From assembly GCF_021018895.1 (NCBI RefSeq), contig NC_079383.1, positions 21,565,853-21,629,852 on the forward strand: a DNA stretch of 64,000 bases, read 5' to 3'. Below are positions 1-12,652 of this stretch, piece after piece. The notes below the pieces were generated by a model, which had not been told where the DNA came from, ran no database searches, and worked only from the letters and a program-made list of their open reading frames with translations. The stretch comes from Seriola aureovittata. Taxonomy: Eukaryota; Chordata; Actinopteri; Carangiformes; Carangidae. Each line of letters begins with the position of its first letter. The first letter of the stretch is position 1. A program made the position numbers and the translations under genes.

Positions 1-547
1 TTTATCATAACACAACATTTATCTCCCCATGTTTGGTATAATAACACAGTTTGTCATGTTTTATCTCTTAGTAAGGCTCCAGTTGCCTGCGGGTTTTTGC
101 AGAAACATTTTGTCTAGAAATCAGAGCAGATCATGAGATACGGTTATAAAAAAATGGTCATAAAAGTTATAAATTTATTTTAAGTGTTAGGAAATGATGC
201 TCCCGCAGATTCTCCCAACCCCAAAGAATCCTGCTCTGAGCGAAGCAGCACAACAAACTCTTTTTCTGCTCTAAAGTGTAAACTTTCATAATGTACGAAG
301 AAACACAACAGATATGTATGTTACAATATATACACTATCTTCTGTGTCTATAAAACTATAAAACATGGTTTAATGTAAAGAAAGGAAAACATTTTACTAA
401 CAAATCATTAAAAAAAAACATTCTAAACATAGAAATGTATATTTTTCCCTCTGATACTCGGCTCAAACAAGCTTTATTGTCCTCATGTAAAAAACGAGCC
501 CATAGGTCGTTTGTATAGCGGGTTATTATGACCCATAGTTACGTTTT

Positions 548-801
548 GTTGCTAGGCGACACGTAGCGGTTGGAGTAATTATGAGTGGAGCAAAGGGAAA
601 AGCGCGGTGACGTAGCATAATGTAGTGGCCGGACGAATATGACGCAGGAGAGTGGTGATCGATTCCCATGCGGAAGTATTAGTTTATGTTGATTCTATTA
701 ACCATGGCCGTCCGTTGTTATTATTGTAACCATGACAACAAAGATCGTCTAATGTTGAGGGAGTGCGAAGCCACGACCGTTATTGTAGTAACCATGACAA
801 C
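548..801. promoter_or_regulatory. Cluster of RFX (X-box)-like sites
   Basis: GTTGCTAGGCGAC lies at 548-560, and an identical 14-mer, GTAACCATGACAAC, occurs at 726-739 and 788-801. These resemble the imperfect palindromic X-box bound by RFX factors (GTNRCC, short spacer, RGYAAC). The motif matches are seen directly; a promoter role is inference, because no first exon is recognisable nearby. Confidence 0.35.
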
Positions 802-1074
802 GAGGTCCCGTACGCTTGCCGTCGTAGGGGGACGCTATTTCAGGAGACACTCAGGGGGGAAAAGCGATATATATGGTTGTTCAGGTTAATTAATTAATTA
901 GTTTAATATTCACCACCTTTTATTTTATTTGTTTATTTGTTTATGCTTCATTTGTAAATATTAGTTGTTTCCAACAGGATTCTAGTTTTTCTTTTAAAGT
1001 GTTCTTGAAGTTTTTTACATCTGTTCTTGTTGCTGTGAGACTTGAGTTTATTTTATCTTAACGCTGTCAAATCA

Positions 1075-1117
1075 GTGTGTGTGTGTGTGTGCGTGTGTGT
1101 ATGTGTGTGTGTGTGTG
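1075..1117. repeat. (GT)n microsatellite
   Basis: Slightly interrupted GT dinucleotide repeat of about 43 bp. Confidence 0.95.
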
Positions 1118-1513
1118 AACTTAATTGTAGTGTTTATGGAACTAGATCATTAAGATAAACATACAAATTAATTGTGAAAACAATAACTGTGAAAACTAAT
1201 ATGTTCTGAGTCTGAGTTTCCCCTGTCTCTTTCTGAGTGCTTGCCAAGGTAAACACCCTCCTAACAAACACACACGCACACACACGCACACTACCATATT
1301 TATTTCAAGAGAACTGATCACATGCAGAACAGAAACACACACACACATGTACAGAGACACGTATAAAAAAAAAATAGAAAAAATCAAGTGGAGCCAAAAA
1401 AAGTTTGGAAACTTTGGAAAGTCCCCAAAAGTTTCCTGTTTGCTCATTGGTCAGCTCTCAGGTTTCCGGCGTGCCTATTGGCCGCCTCGGTTGTCCCACC
1501 GCTCCCTTCCCCT

Positions 1514-1514
<1 letters not shown>

Positions 1515-1594
<80 letters not shown>

Positions 1595-1663
1595 ACCAGA
1601 TATCAGTGATATTGTTCAGCTCTGGGTACTGTTTTCTTTCTAATGGGACGGATAAAATGAATA

Positions 1664-1734
<71 letters not shown>

Positions 1735-1830
1735 GGAGCTAAGGTTGAGGCTGCTCGCTCACTGCTTCATTTCATTTCAGGAATCAAGAGTTCAGAGTGA
1801 AGCGGGGCGATCGAGGAGGCCGCCACTCCC

Positions 1831-1902
<72 letters not shown>

Positions 1903-1924
1903 CCCTCCAGATACAATTACTAAA

Positions 1925-1961
<37 letters not shown>

Positions 1962-2024
1962 TGTGTGTGTTTTCATGTGCAAGCCGTTAAATGTGCCTGT
2001 GTGTGTGTGTAGATTTATGTCTTG

Positions 2025-2067
<43 letters not shown>
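1515..2067. repeat. Compound microsatellite cluster: (GT)n, (GT)n, (GA)n, (GT)n, (GT)n
   Basis: Five long dinucleotide tracts lie within about 550 bp: GT at 1515-1590, GT at 1666-1732, GA at 1832-1900, GT at 1926-1970 and GT at 2029-2067, with short unique spacers. The long GT tracts can adopt Z-DNA and the GA tract can form a triplex. All nearby open frames made of Val-Cys or Arg-Glu dipeptides are artefacts of these repeats. Confidence 0.95.
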
Positions 2068-2076
2068 TCCATCTAT

Positions 2077-3267
2077 ACTATACGGCCAAAACTTTGTGGA
2101 CGCCTACTTTTGAATGTGTTTTTCACACCCATTCTCCACAATGCGTCACTGTCCTGTGAAAACCATGTATCTCCAAAACATTGATTATTGATCAACGATC
2201 AGCCAGTTTCCAGCTTTGAGATATTTTTTTTAAATTTAAACTAAACTTTGCTCCGTGTTCTACAACCTGTCCCTTTCCTCCGATACGACCCATAGGAGCG
2301 TACCAGACCACCGTCGTCATGGCAACGATATAATAAACATGTGGTTTAGGGGAAATAAAATCATAGTTCGGGTTAAATCGAGTATCGACTTCAGGTTAGA
2401 CTGCCTTTATCGTCACGGTTACAATAACAAACACACGGACTGTCGGTTTCACACAACTCCCAACAAAGACTTTATTGATCATTACACCTTCCTCGTTTGC
2501 TCCCATGGCAGCTGGACGTCACCCGACAATAAAACGTAAGTGTGGGTCGTAAAGAAGCTGCGTTCACGGTCGACCGTAAGAAGCGAGAGTTTCCTCAAAC
2601 CACAGGGAAGAAAACTTTAACGCTTCAGTTCATCAGAAAACTTCTTAATTGCTGAATTTGGAGAAACACGGTTACATTGAAATCACACTGGTCGTAAATT
2701 GTGAGCTGCACATAAATATTGACAAATTTATCACGTGACTCTGAGCTATGATCTTTATAGACTAAATATGTTTTTATTGTTTGATCCAGATGACAACAAC
2801 GTTTGAAGATGTTTTAGTTTTAGTCTCTTTAATTCCAGTCACAGAAAATCCTAAAGACCCTGAAAACACATTTTTTCAATCAGCATCAACATATAAATAG
2901 TTTTTGGTTATTTCACGGACATTTGTCTGTGTTTGAGGTTTTGTCCGTGCTCTTCTCACACGCACCAATCAGGATTCAGCAACACTTTTAGATGTTAATA
3001 TTAATTGTGACAGAGAAATACTAAAGATTTGAACGTCACAGCTTACAATAATGTTTTAGAGTTTGATTCCAGCTTTGTGGCAACAGTTTGTGTTTGTCCC
3101 TGTCTTGTTTCAACATGGCAGCATCCAGACTCACTGATGCCCTGGTCCCTGCAGCCTCGTTCAACATCTGGTGGAAAGTCTGAAACCACGAGAGCGGAGG
3201 CTGTTGTGGCAGCACATTTACGCCCATGGTAATGTTCTGGTGTCCATATACTTTTGGCCATGTAGTG
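2077..3267 (+). mobile_element. Decayed Tc1/mariner-like element with both inverted ends
   Basis: The left end reads ACTATACGGCCAAAAC at 2077. The right end, read on the minus strand from 3267, begins CACTACATGGCCAAAAG, so the two form an imperfect terminal inverted repeat of about 28 bp that continues into GTGGAC/ATGGACACC. Just inside the right end (about 3120-3230) the sequence resembles the 3' end of a fish Tc1-like transposase gene (region encoding TDALV...PAA, then VEAV-like residues), with internal stop codons and frameshifts. The middle, about 2180-3010, is not recognisable. This is a dead copy, and no intact transposase was found. Confidence 0.7.
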
Positions 3268-3357
3268 TTTATATGTGTGTGTGTGTGAAACACTGAATGT
3301 GTCCTTGTGCAGTTTGAGGCCCACGTTGTGGTTTTTCTCTTCCTCCCTACCAATCTT

Positions 3358-3500
3358 TCTCTGTCCTCCCTCTCTCTCTCTCTTTTTCTGCAGTTTCACC
3401 CTCCCTCGCTCGCCCCCTCCCTTAACGTCTTTCCAAATTGTGTTACATTCCCTTTTCCCTCTCTCTCTCTCTCCCTCCCTCTCTCTCTCTCTCTCTTGCT
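3358..3500. repeat. Pyrimidine-rich (TC)n tract
   Basis: A CT-rich stretch with (TC)n runs at about 3375-3390 and 3460-3497. Low-complexity sequence; it yields Ser/Leu-rich spurious frames. Confidence 0.8.
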
Positions 3501-4079
3501 GCCTGTCAGGAAGAAGTGAACAATATGACCTTTGGTCGCAGCGATAACATTCTCCCTCATGAATTCCCCGTCGCTCCGTCTTTCCTTTCACATTCTCACC
3601 AGTTTGTTTTCGCTCCCGGCGCCTCTGTTTTCCTTAGAAATGATCATCTCGGCACCCGGTGATTAACGAGCAGCTCCGGGGGGCAGGGAGGAAGTCAGGC
3701 CTCCGGAGGGTCTCACACGGCCGTACATCCACCACATATACGTCCATGCTGCAGCTCAGAGAGTCTCGTCTCTCATGTTGATGAAATGAGTGTGAACAGT
3801 GAAAAGCTGCATGAAGTCCTGTGTTTTTTTGTTTTTTTTTTATTCCCATCGCGGCGGCATGGAAACTTCTGCAGACGAAGCCCAGAGGCAGGGGTGGATT
3901 AGGCTAAAAGGAGACCCTGGGGCCAAATATGAGCTGTTGGGCCCCTCTTGGACACCCCCCCCCCCCCCACTCTTCCCTCCCACTATATATCCTGTCACTT
4001 TCAGGTAGCTGTAGACATAGCTCCTGAGAAAAACAGAGCAACATACGAGCACATCTTCAGCTTTCAACTTAAAACCAAA

Positions 4080-4520
4080 ATGAGTTCAACTAGCGTCACC
4101 TCCTCGTGGTCGTATCCCTCCGCCACTCAGACTAGCTCCAGGTTACACCCCTGTTTATCCAGAGTCAGAGAAAATATTAAACATATGTGTCAAGTTTGGT
4201 CATAATTGCCGTGCAAAGTCTTGAGTAACGGCTAAAAAGTGTTTTGTTAGGTCACACTGACCTTGACCTTTGACCTTCAAAATCCTCGTCTTTGAATCCA
4301 GGTGAATGTTTTTTACCAAATTTTAAGAAACTCCTTCAAGACGTTACTGAGATATTGCGTTCACAAGGCCGAGACCGCATTTTGTGAGGTCACGTGAGCT
4401 TGACCTTTGACCTTTCGCCACTAAAATCTAACCAGTTCATCCTTGGGGTCCTAGTGAATGTTTGTGCCAAATTTGAAGGAGTTACTGAGATATTGGTCCA
4501 CGAGAATGAGACGGACAGAA
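4080..4520 (+). repeat. Dispersed teleost repeat rich in TGACCT half-sites
   Basis: The segment contains two related blocks, each with TTGACCTTTGACCT followed by a sentence-like unit ending in 'gttactgagatattg'. I recognise this as a common dispersed fish repeat whose copies contain 'TGACCTTTGACC' and 'gagacggacaga'. A second, oppositely oriented copy is at about 55690-56085. The TGACCT direct repeats match nuclear-receptor DR1 and extended ERR-type half-site motifs. Confidence 0.65.
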
Positions 4521-4529
4521 AACCCCAAA

Positions 4530-5155
4530 ACTGTTGGCTACTAACAGATAATTTCCACAATTCATCAATTAAATCACATTATCATTAATTATTATCATGA
4601 ATCAGCTGTTATAGATACATATACAGTTATATTTGATTATTTTCTTAGATTTGTCTGCTGCTGTCTCATCGTCATTGTTGGACGACGACACACAAAACGG
4701 GGCGTTTATAAACTGCACGCTGCCGCCATCTCCACTGTGACCACATAACATATTCAACACATTGGGTCACAGCTTCTGAGTTAAACCGGATCCCCCTGAA
4801 CGCACCCTTGTAGAAGCCAGTGGCGTAGTGGATTATGGGATAAGGACGGCTGCACAGATAAACCAGCTTTTCCCGATCTGTGTTTCTTAGACCCGTATGA
4901 GATCTGACACGACGTGTTGACCTGTTATGACTCATTGTATTTTGAATTGCTCTCACTGAAGGATCCGGCCTCTGATCTGTGAACACATTGCATGCTGGGA
5001 TAAGTGGAATAAGCTCCCTGTTCTGTTGTGACTCTAAAGGGGATCAAGTGGTTCTGGAAAAACAATGGCTGAGTGAAGATCCATACAGAACTTGCACTCA
5101 CACGTGCGGGCTGTTTGGCAGTTGACTGTAGGGTTACAGGCTGACTGTTGTTCAA

Positions 5156-5157
<2 letters not shown>
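4530..5157. other. Noncoding stretch without recognised features
   Basis: I see no gene or clear repeat end here. Two similar short strings, GGATTATGGGATAAGG and GCATGCTGGGATAAGTGG, occur about 160 bp apart and may belong to an unidentified interspersed repeat. Confidence 0.4.
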
Positions 5158-5222
<65 letters not shown>

Positions 5223-5358
5223 TTTGGGTAATCAAGTCCTGATGGGCAATCGCACACCAATCAAGTGTGTTAGGTGTGTGCAGAGAAAAACTGAGCATGC
5301 CCTGTGGCGCTCCAGATGCAGACTTGATGATGCAAGTTTGGCTGCTAATGGCACGCAA

Positions 5359-5399
<41 letters not shown>

Positions 5400-5571
5400 A
5401 AGAGAGGGAGAGAGAGACCTGTCTGTCAGGAGAAGCATGTTCCCGCTCACCTCTTCTCTACCATCTCTGATCACATGATCTGACAGGCATGTTACATTCT
5501 GTCACGCAACCATCTGATGGGTTTGGTTTCTGTTTCCTTGCAGGCTTTGACTTGAAGAACACATCACCATA

Positions 5572-5628
<57 letters not shown>

Positions 5629-5640
5629 AGAAGAAGAAGA
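5158..5640. repeat. Three dinucleotide microsatellites, (CA)n, (CA)n and (TG)n(GA)n
   Basis: CA at 5158-5221, CA at 5358-5395, and TG at 5573-5611 running into GA at 5611-5626 and then AAG repeats. Low complexity; no coding potential. Confidence 0.95.
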
Positions 5641-5686
5641 ACCCAGGAAAAGACAGAACCTGAAGCCAGAGGTTTGGTTGATATAG

Positions 5687-7290
5687 AGTCAGAGATGGAG
5701 TGAGAAAGAGGAAAAACAGTTTCTCACCAGGATGACAGATGGAGAGATTCTGGCAGATGTGTCGCTCTGGACGTGATTTTATTACTCTCCAATATTGCCG
5801 GACCTCAGATCAGAGGAATAAATCACAAGCCAAGCCTCAAACTTTTGAATCCAGGGATTAAAAAAGTACTCAAGTGTAAATCCATCAAAGAGAAACTGTT
5901 AAATTTTATGACGTTCATAAAATTTTGAGATGAAAACAAGAAGAGAAGGAATAAAAAACACATGATTCATGTGATAAATAATATCTACACATATTTATAG
6001 CAGCTGATTTAATGATTGGAGGCTGATGTTCACGGGGAGGATTTGGCGCCATCTCCTGTGTGAGATTTTAATCCAAAAAATCTAAATCAAAAATAATTGC
6101 TAACACCTTTAAACAATAACTTTGCATCTATTTAAATTGATTATTATACTTTAAATACCCATGTGACTAATAACTATAATAACTGAAGAACTAATAATTT
6201 TGCTTTTTAAAGAAATACTATATTTTTATATTCATAAATAGAAACATAATTTCATAATAAAACAATATTTTTTATAACAATTAAGCATTTTAATAGAATT
6301 TTTATTTCAGTATTATTCTAGTAACTAATAACCAGAATTAAATTAAAGGGAAAATAAGTTAAAATATTAAATCAAATTTAAAAAAAATATATATATATAT
6401 CCATGGTAACTAATAATTATAACTAATCACTTCATAAACTATTATTGAAGTGAACAACAAATACTATGTTTTAATATCTAATAATAATAATAATATATAT
6501 AATATAATATTGAATAACAAATCAGCACTTTAATAGGAATTACAAATTTGAAAAATACAACTCATTAAATGAAAAATAAAAACATTTAAATCAAACACAC
6601 TTTTCTATGCCTGTCATTATTAATATAGTTAAACAGTTTATAGGTTAAACTTAAATAAATAAATGACAAAGTTGTAAATTGTGAATTTTTGACATTTTAT
6701 TTTACATGGTGCAGATACAGTAGCTGAACTTCTGAGTAATTTAAAAATTTCACTTTCCCCTTTAAACCTTCTTCAATCACAGGTTTGGATTATTAATTAT
6801 AACAGATGGGAATTTAATTGCTGTGATTATGAGTCAGTGATTCAGCTGCATCACAAATCACCAAACAACCACATCTGGTGTCATTTGGGAGGCCCGACCG
6901 TGAACTGACCGAACTCTCTTGATTCTCAGGTCGTGTGTCACATAAAAACACTGAAGGAAGGAAAGTAACATGGAAACAAACAGGTGATTTATCAGTTGTT
7001 ACGGAGCGTTTCAGCTTCATTAATTACACTGGCATCTGGCAACAATGAAAATGAGTTACCAAACACACACGAGCTCATGTGACGTCATGTTTTCACACAT
7101 AAATATTATATCTCACATGTCAAATGCTGTTTACACGTGTTCGCTGTGATGCGTTTTCCCTTGTGTCAACATCATGTGAATTTCTCACATGTGAAATGAT
7201 GTTTCACTTGTAATTACAGCTGCAGCAACGTGGAGGAGAAGAAATGGAAACTCTTAACGACTCTATCTGCTGATGAAGAGCATGTGATGC
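5687..7290. other. AT-rich intergenic DNA
   Basis: No gene is seen. Positions 6060-6670 are very AT-rich with many ATAAT-like strings. A perfect palindromic CRE, TGACGTCA, lies at 7080-7087. It is followed to about 7210 by a stretch with repeated CACATGTGAAA-like palindromic words that looks like an old interspersed repeat. Confidence 0.5.
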
Positions 7291-7294
7291 GATC

Positions 7295-7460
7295 AAAAGC
7301 TCCAAAACAGCTGCTAAATGGACCTTGTGGTGAGCTTGTTATTTCCATTATCGATTAGTCGTCTGATTATTAAGATTTCTTCTATAAAATGTGAGGAAAT
7401 AGTGTAAAATTATGCTTATTTTTTTTGTCCAACTAAAGATATTCAGTTTACAGTGACATA
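7295..7460 (+). repeat. Fragment of dispersed 'ATTATCGATTAGT' teleost repeat
   Basis: Contains ATTATCGATTAGTCG, TATAAAATGTGAGGAAATAG and AAGATATTCAGTTTACAGTG. These are diagnostic words of a very common fish repeat that begins and ends with GATTAATCGATTA-type sequence. Related fragments are in the irf9 and rnf31 introns. Confidence 0.6.
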
Positions 7461-8429
7461 AAACTGAGAAAATGGCTCACACAAGCAGCATGTGAACTCT
7501 TATAACACGTTATAATGTAATTATAAGGGTTTATTAATGTATTTGTCAACAACTATAACTCCTCCTGTGAGCACACGAGTGGCTGCTGATACAAACAGAT
7601 GAAACAAATATATTTTATAGAAGTTATAATTGCAGACAAATACTGTGCATTAATAAACACTTACAGTCTCATCACAGCTACATTATATTGTGTTATAGAG
7701 CATTTATTAAACATTTATATACTGCTCATGAATGCTAAATAGTGAGGGTTGAAATAGCACAATTACATAGTTAACATAATATATAACTAATACATTAGAT
7801 TTCTTCTTCCTGAAACATTCAGACATGTTTTGTGGGTGTGTATTTTACGCTGTAGCAGTATTTTAGTCAGATAAACTACAACTTTTCCATGTTCAATTTA
7901 GATTATTGTGACTAAATAAACTGTCTTGCCTTTTTGTTCTCGTGTCAAATGTAAACTGTCGACCTCCGACACGGTCACCAGAGCTCCGCAGGTGCAGCGG
8001 CCTCGCTCCTCCTCATCACAGCAAAAACACTGTCCAGGGATGTCACGGCTTTCAAATAGAAAATACATGTGCAGACAGAAAAATCCCCCCTTTGCAAAAA
8101 AAAAACAAAAAAAAACCACATGATAATACATATACAGTACAAGAAATATTGCGATCCTGCTCCCCACATACCACTAGATTTGTCACAGCAGCCAATAAAA
8201 CAGCTACTTTATAGGGTTTATTAGCATCTGGGGCCAGTTTGGTGTCTTTGCTTGGCTGCAACAATCCTCAACCTACTTATATTAAAACCTTATTTATACA
8301 ATATAAAACGATTTAATGCATAATTCCATATAAAGCATTAAAAATTACAGCGCTAAGAAACATTCAATCCATCATTCAGATTTAAAAACGACTTATTTTA
8401 GAACATGCAGATGAAACATGGCTCGCTCT

Positions 8430-8712
8430 TTCTTTTTTTTTTTCTCTCTCTCTCTCTAGAAAGTGTGTAAAAAAAAAAAACGTGTTGCACATGGAATCTG
8501 CATCGCTCAGAGAAAATCCACACGTTAGGAACAAGCTGTCTGGAGTAATTTCCCTCCAAGAGAGAGAGAGAGGGGAGGGGAGGGGGGAGGGGAGGAGGGA
8601 GGGGGGGGGGGGAACATGAGAGTCCATTAGGGATGTCCCGTCTCTCGTGGCGATACAGTAATTCACGCATAAATTTCACAGCTATCATCATCATCATCAT
8701 CATCATCATCAT
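8430..8712. repeat. Low-complexity run: (TC)n, G-rich tract and (ATC)n
   Basis: TC-rich DNA at 8430-8458, a purine tract at 8560-8612 with several runs of four or more G separated by single A (canonical G-quadruplex pattern on the plus strand), and (ATC)n at 8684-8712. Confidence 0.85.
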
Positions 8713-8862
8713 AGTTGTCTTCGTCTTCATCATTGCATTGGCCCTGCACTACAGTGGTCATCAAGAGAGCGAAGTTACAGAGTGAGCGATGCTTTCAAAC
8801 ATACATTATTGCACAATCCAGTGAGTGTACACAGCTGCGAACTCTGGCATACTTTAACCACA

Positions 8863-8863
<1 letters not shown>

Positions 8864-8927
<64 letters not shown>
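8864..8927. repeat. (CA)n microsatellite
   Basis: Uninterrupted CA repeat of about 64 bp. Confidence 0.97.
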
Positions 8928-8935
<8 letters not shown>

Positions 8936-9956
8936 GTTGACTGGCCTGTTCTGTGTGTGTGAGCAGACTCTTTCAGCGTCTCAGTGCATCATGAAGGAAT
9001 AAAAGCTGGACGAGTCGGAGCTTGTAGGTAGTACGTTATCTTTTCCCGCTTTTTTTACAGATAGATTTTTTTATTTTTTAAAACACTGATTATTATTATT
9101 TTGAACCTGAATTTATTTCCCCAGATCTAAAAGTTGTCGGTTGTTGTCCTGCTCAGAGAAGAGCAACGATTACAGGAAATAACTGGGGAGAAAATGTAAA
9201 TAAGCTGTTAATTACATATTATTAAACAATACATGGTTAAATTATATCGTATTGAGCTCTGATTCAATTATATTTTCACACAGATTTTTGAATTATCGAT
9301 ATTGTAAATACACATTTCACGAGTTTATTATAATCAGAATAAATAACCAAATAAAATAAACAACCACATACGAACATTAATTGTTCTGTGGCCACTAAGA
9401 TCTGGATTCGGATTTGATGCCATTAACTTCTAGTAACTGGATCTTTCCGTCTCCAGTGAAAATTGTCTGATTCAAAATCCGTCATTTGTACAGAGCTAGC
9501 TACGTGGTAAGAAATCCTACTGTGCATAAATTATGTTTTCAGACTTTGAGGAATTTTAAACATGTTGCATTGGCGTGAAAAAGCGTCAACGTCTTTGGTT
9601 GGATTTGATCGGAAAACGTTTTGGTTTTAAGGTTCAGTGACGACCGTTTTTTCATTTTTGGTCAATTTAAACGGTTTGCGGTGATTTTCAGCGACAGACT
9701 CAGTAGCGAAACAACGATGGTGAACGCCTGGTTTTACATTCTGCTGAATCAGACGTTCTCAAGGAGGAGGATGATTTGCCCCCTAGTGGCTACAACTTTA
9801 AATCCTCCAGGTAAGTATGTGAAGGATAGTGCAACAAGGAGCTCAAAGGAACCAGAAAATTCTCCCGCTCCCAGAACCTCTTTGGCGTCACAACCAGACT
9901 CTACAGATCCTGGTCCACAGATCCGGGTTCAGACGGATCTGGATCAGCCTGACGGT
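8928..9956. other. Intergenic DNA and probable nceh1 3' untranslated region
   Basis: No coding sequence is supported. The nceh1 stop codon is at 9957-9959 on the minus strand, so its 3' UTR must run leftward into this stretch. A minus-strand AATAAA (TTTATT at 9112-9117) is one possible poly(A) signal, but the region is AT-rich and the assignment is weak. Confidence 0.4.
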
Positions 9957-12237
9957 CTACAGGTTCTGGTCCAGCCAGTGGATGAAGTTGTTCATGCTCC
10001 TGTGTCCGACGCTGGACATCATCGGCAGGAACGCGAACACCATGCAGCCGTGAAACCCGTCGTCGTAGTGATCACTGGTCACCGTGACGCCGGCGTCCTG
10101 CAGGCGCTTCGCATACATGAGGCCGTCGTCCCTCAGCACGTCGAACTCACACGTCATCACGTACGCTTTCGGCGTCTTACCCAGAACTCCTTGCTCCGCC
10201 AGCAGTGGCGCCGCCCTCACATCCACCAGCGCCGGCACCTCGCCCACAACCCCCGGCGATCCCGTCTCTTTAAGAACCGGCCGGAAGTGTTTCTTGCGCT
10301 CACCTGAGAGCAAAGAGGTCCAGTCCAGTCTGGAGCGGGTGTCGGCGCCGATGGCCGGCTGGTCCAGGGAGCTGTGGTTGTTGGCGAGCAGGAGCGGCTC
10401 CAGGGAGGAGTCGGCGCCCAGGTACTGCAGCCAGAAACGAGCCATGACGGGCCGGTAGAGGATGGGCACGGCCTGGTTCTGCTGGTAGGACGGGGTGTAG
10501 AAGTCGAGGGCCTGCAGCACCGGGTAGATCAACGCCTGGGCCTTGAACCTCGCGCTCAGACTGTCGTCAGAGCTGAGCTGCGGATACAGGAGGGAGGCAC
10601 AAATCAGCTGATGTGTACGGTGGCCCTGAGGGCTCACACACATGCAAACACGTAATCGGAATTAAGGCAAATGATGTTTGTTTGTTTTACTGAGACAGAC
10701 TGGAATCATTCAGTGTGTTACTTCGATAAAGGAAGTGTAGAAACGTGTGTGTTCTGACCTCAGGTGTGTGTGTTCTGACCTCAGGTGTGTGTGTTAGACT
10801 CGTATCTGTCTTCGTGTAAGATGCTGTATGAGATCTGGATATCGTGAGACGTGCGTTTGTTTCGTTTACCTCCTGAGCCACGGCAGCGGCCAGGTTCCCC
10901 CCGGCGCTGTCCCCGGACACACACACCCTCCCCGGATCGATGCTGTAGCGCTCCAAAACCTGAGCGGACAGGAAGGCCCGGGACGCCGCCAGCGCATCGT
11001 GGTACTGGTCTGGGAACACCGCCTCCGGAGCCAGACGGTAACTATAGCAACAAGACAATATTGTCATGCATCATACTGTAAAAGCCCCAGCCCTGGCAGC
11101 AGTGATGTGTTAGCACTGACACTAACGCTGAGACATTTAGTTGATTCATCCATTAGTGAGAATTAATCACCAACAATTCTGATAATTAATTAATCACTTA
11201 AGTAATTAATGAATCCATTCTCTGCTTCCTGCCTCTTCAATCAGAGAGATATCAGCTAACAGCAGCTTCGGTCTGAACTTTCCTTCCTCTAAATGAATGA
11301 GTTTGTTTTAATGTGACAGAACTCACTCTACAGACATCACGACAGCATCCAGATCCTCCGCCATCTTCCGGCAAAGACGGTCATAGGATCGCATTCCTGC
11401 GAAGCAAGTGAGCTCAGTGTGAGTGATACTGACGTTTCACATACAACAATGAAGGTTTTGTTCTTATATTTACTCACGTTCTGATTATTATCAACCCCAG
11501 AACTTTTAAATGTAAGAGTCAGGTTGGTTTAATCTGACCCGGGGTGTCACAGTAAAATATATTCAGCTAAACTCGACTGAAGCCGAAACATTTTTCCTGC
11601 AGAAAACAGAAAAGTCAACGATTCAGTTTTTCAGAGTTTTAAAAACCAGCACTCACGGCCGCTGCCGAGGGCCCACCCTCCACCGTGGAAGTATATGACC
11701 CCTCTCTTCAGCTTCTTCCCGCCCTTTGGCTGGAAGACCCTGGTGGGCACGCCGCCCAGCGCGGAGTCGGTCACGAGCACGGCGGGGCAGGAGCGAGCCT
11801 CGATCACCTCCACCCAGGACACCACCTGGTTCAACAGGTGGACGCGATGGCACACGCCCAGAGCGTGAGCCACGTCACTCTGGAAAAACAAACACACACA
11901 AACACGCCAATTATCACCTGAGCTGAACGGACGCTGTTCTGATTCCTCAAGAAAGACGTTTAAATCAAAACTTTATTGATAGAAAATGTCTTAAGGAGAA
12001 GAGCACAGATGTTTCACCCTCAAACTTGTACTATTTTAATATTTCGCAATTTGAAAGTTAGAGGTGATCTCTCACCTGAAGCGTCTCCCTGTCAGTGTGA
12101 TGATGGAAAAACAACAACAAGGTGGAGAAGAAACAAGAGCTGTAAGCTGAGACTCCGCAGGGCGTGAAAACCTGTCCTATACATTGAGTGTGTGTGAAAT
12201 CTTGTTGCTCTGCATTGGCGCATTAGATTATAAGATT

Positions 12238-12301
<64 letters not shown>

Positions 12302-12619
12302 CTGCCGGTGCAAAGTTTAAGAGGAGCTTAAGTTTAATCTAACATGTTACATACGGCTCTGTCGTAACAGCACAAGGCCGACGCCACATATTAAACAGGT
12401 GCAGGTTAAAGCGCGTTCAGCAGCAGGGTCAAAGGTCATTTCCTTGTTATTCTGACCACCTGAGATCTATGTCATTCTGTTCTATGTGAATCTCTCTCAC
12501 TACACTCTACTCTCATCTCTTAATCTGTTCTATTCTCTTGTGTAATATCTCTGACCCCTCACTACATCCATCTGTATCCTCTGATTTTATCACAGTAAAT
12601 TATAAAAGTGGGCTTTAGT

Positions 12620-12652
<33 letters not shown>

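Larger units (their letters stand above)
1..2076. other. Left-edge noncoding stretch with clustered microsatellites
   Basis: No gene is supported here. Short open frames exist (for example 686-889 on the plus strand), but they match no family I know and have no splice context. Positions 500-870 are richer in CpG than their surroundings and carry RFX-like motifs (separate entry), so they could belong to a promoter of a gene left of the window. From 1,075 on the sequence is dominated by dinucleotide repeats. Confidence 0.6.

Noticed and set aside
686..889. 67-residue frame starting MLILLTMAVRCYYCNHDN
   Set aside because: No family match, no splice or poly(A) signals. Its sequence is explained by two copies of an X-box-like word.
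1347..2184. Frames made of Val-Cys, Arg-Glu or Thr-His repeats here and at other CA/GT tracts
   Set aside because: Direct translation of dinucleotide microsatellites.
8382..8733. Minus-strand frame with poly-Met and Pro-rich segments
   Set aside because: Produced by (ATC)n and a G-rich tract; low-complexity translation only.
10687..11067. Open frame with HTPEVRT repeats continuing from nceh1 exon 4
   Set aside because: Read-through of the exon 4 donor at 10869 into the intron. The short repeat is an intronic 27-bp duplication.
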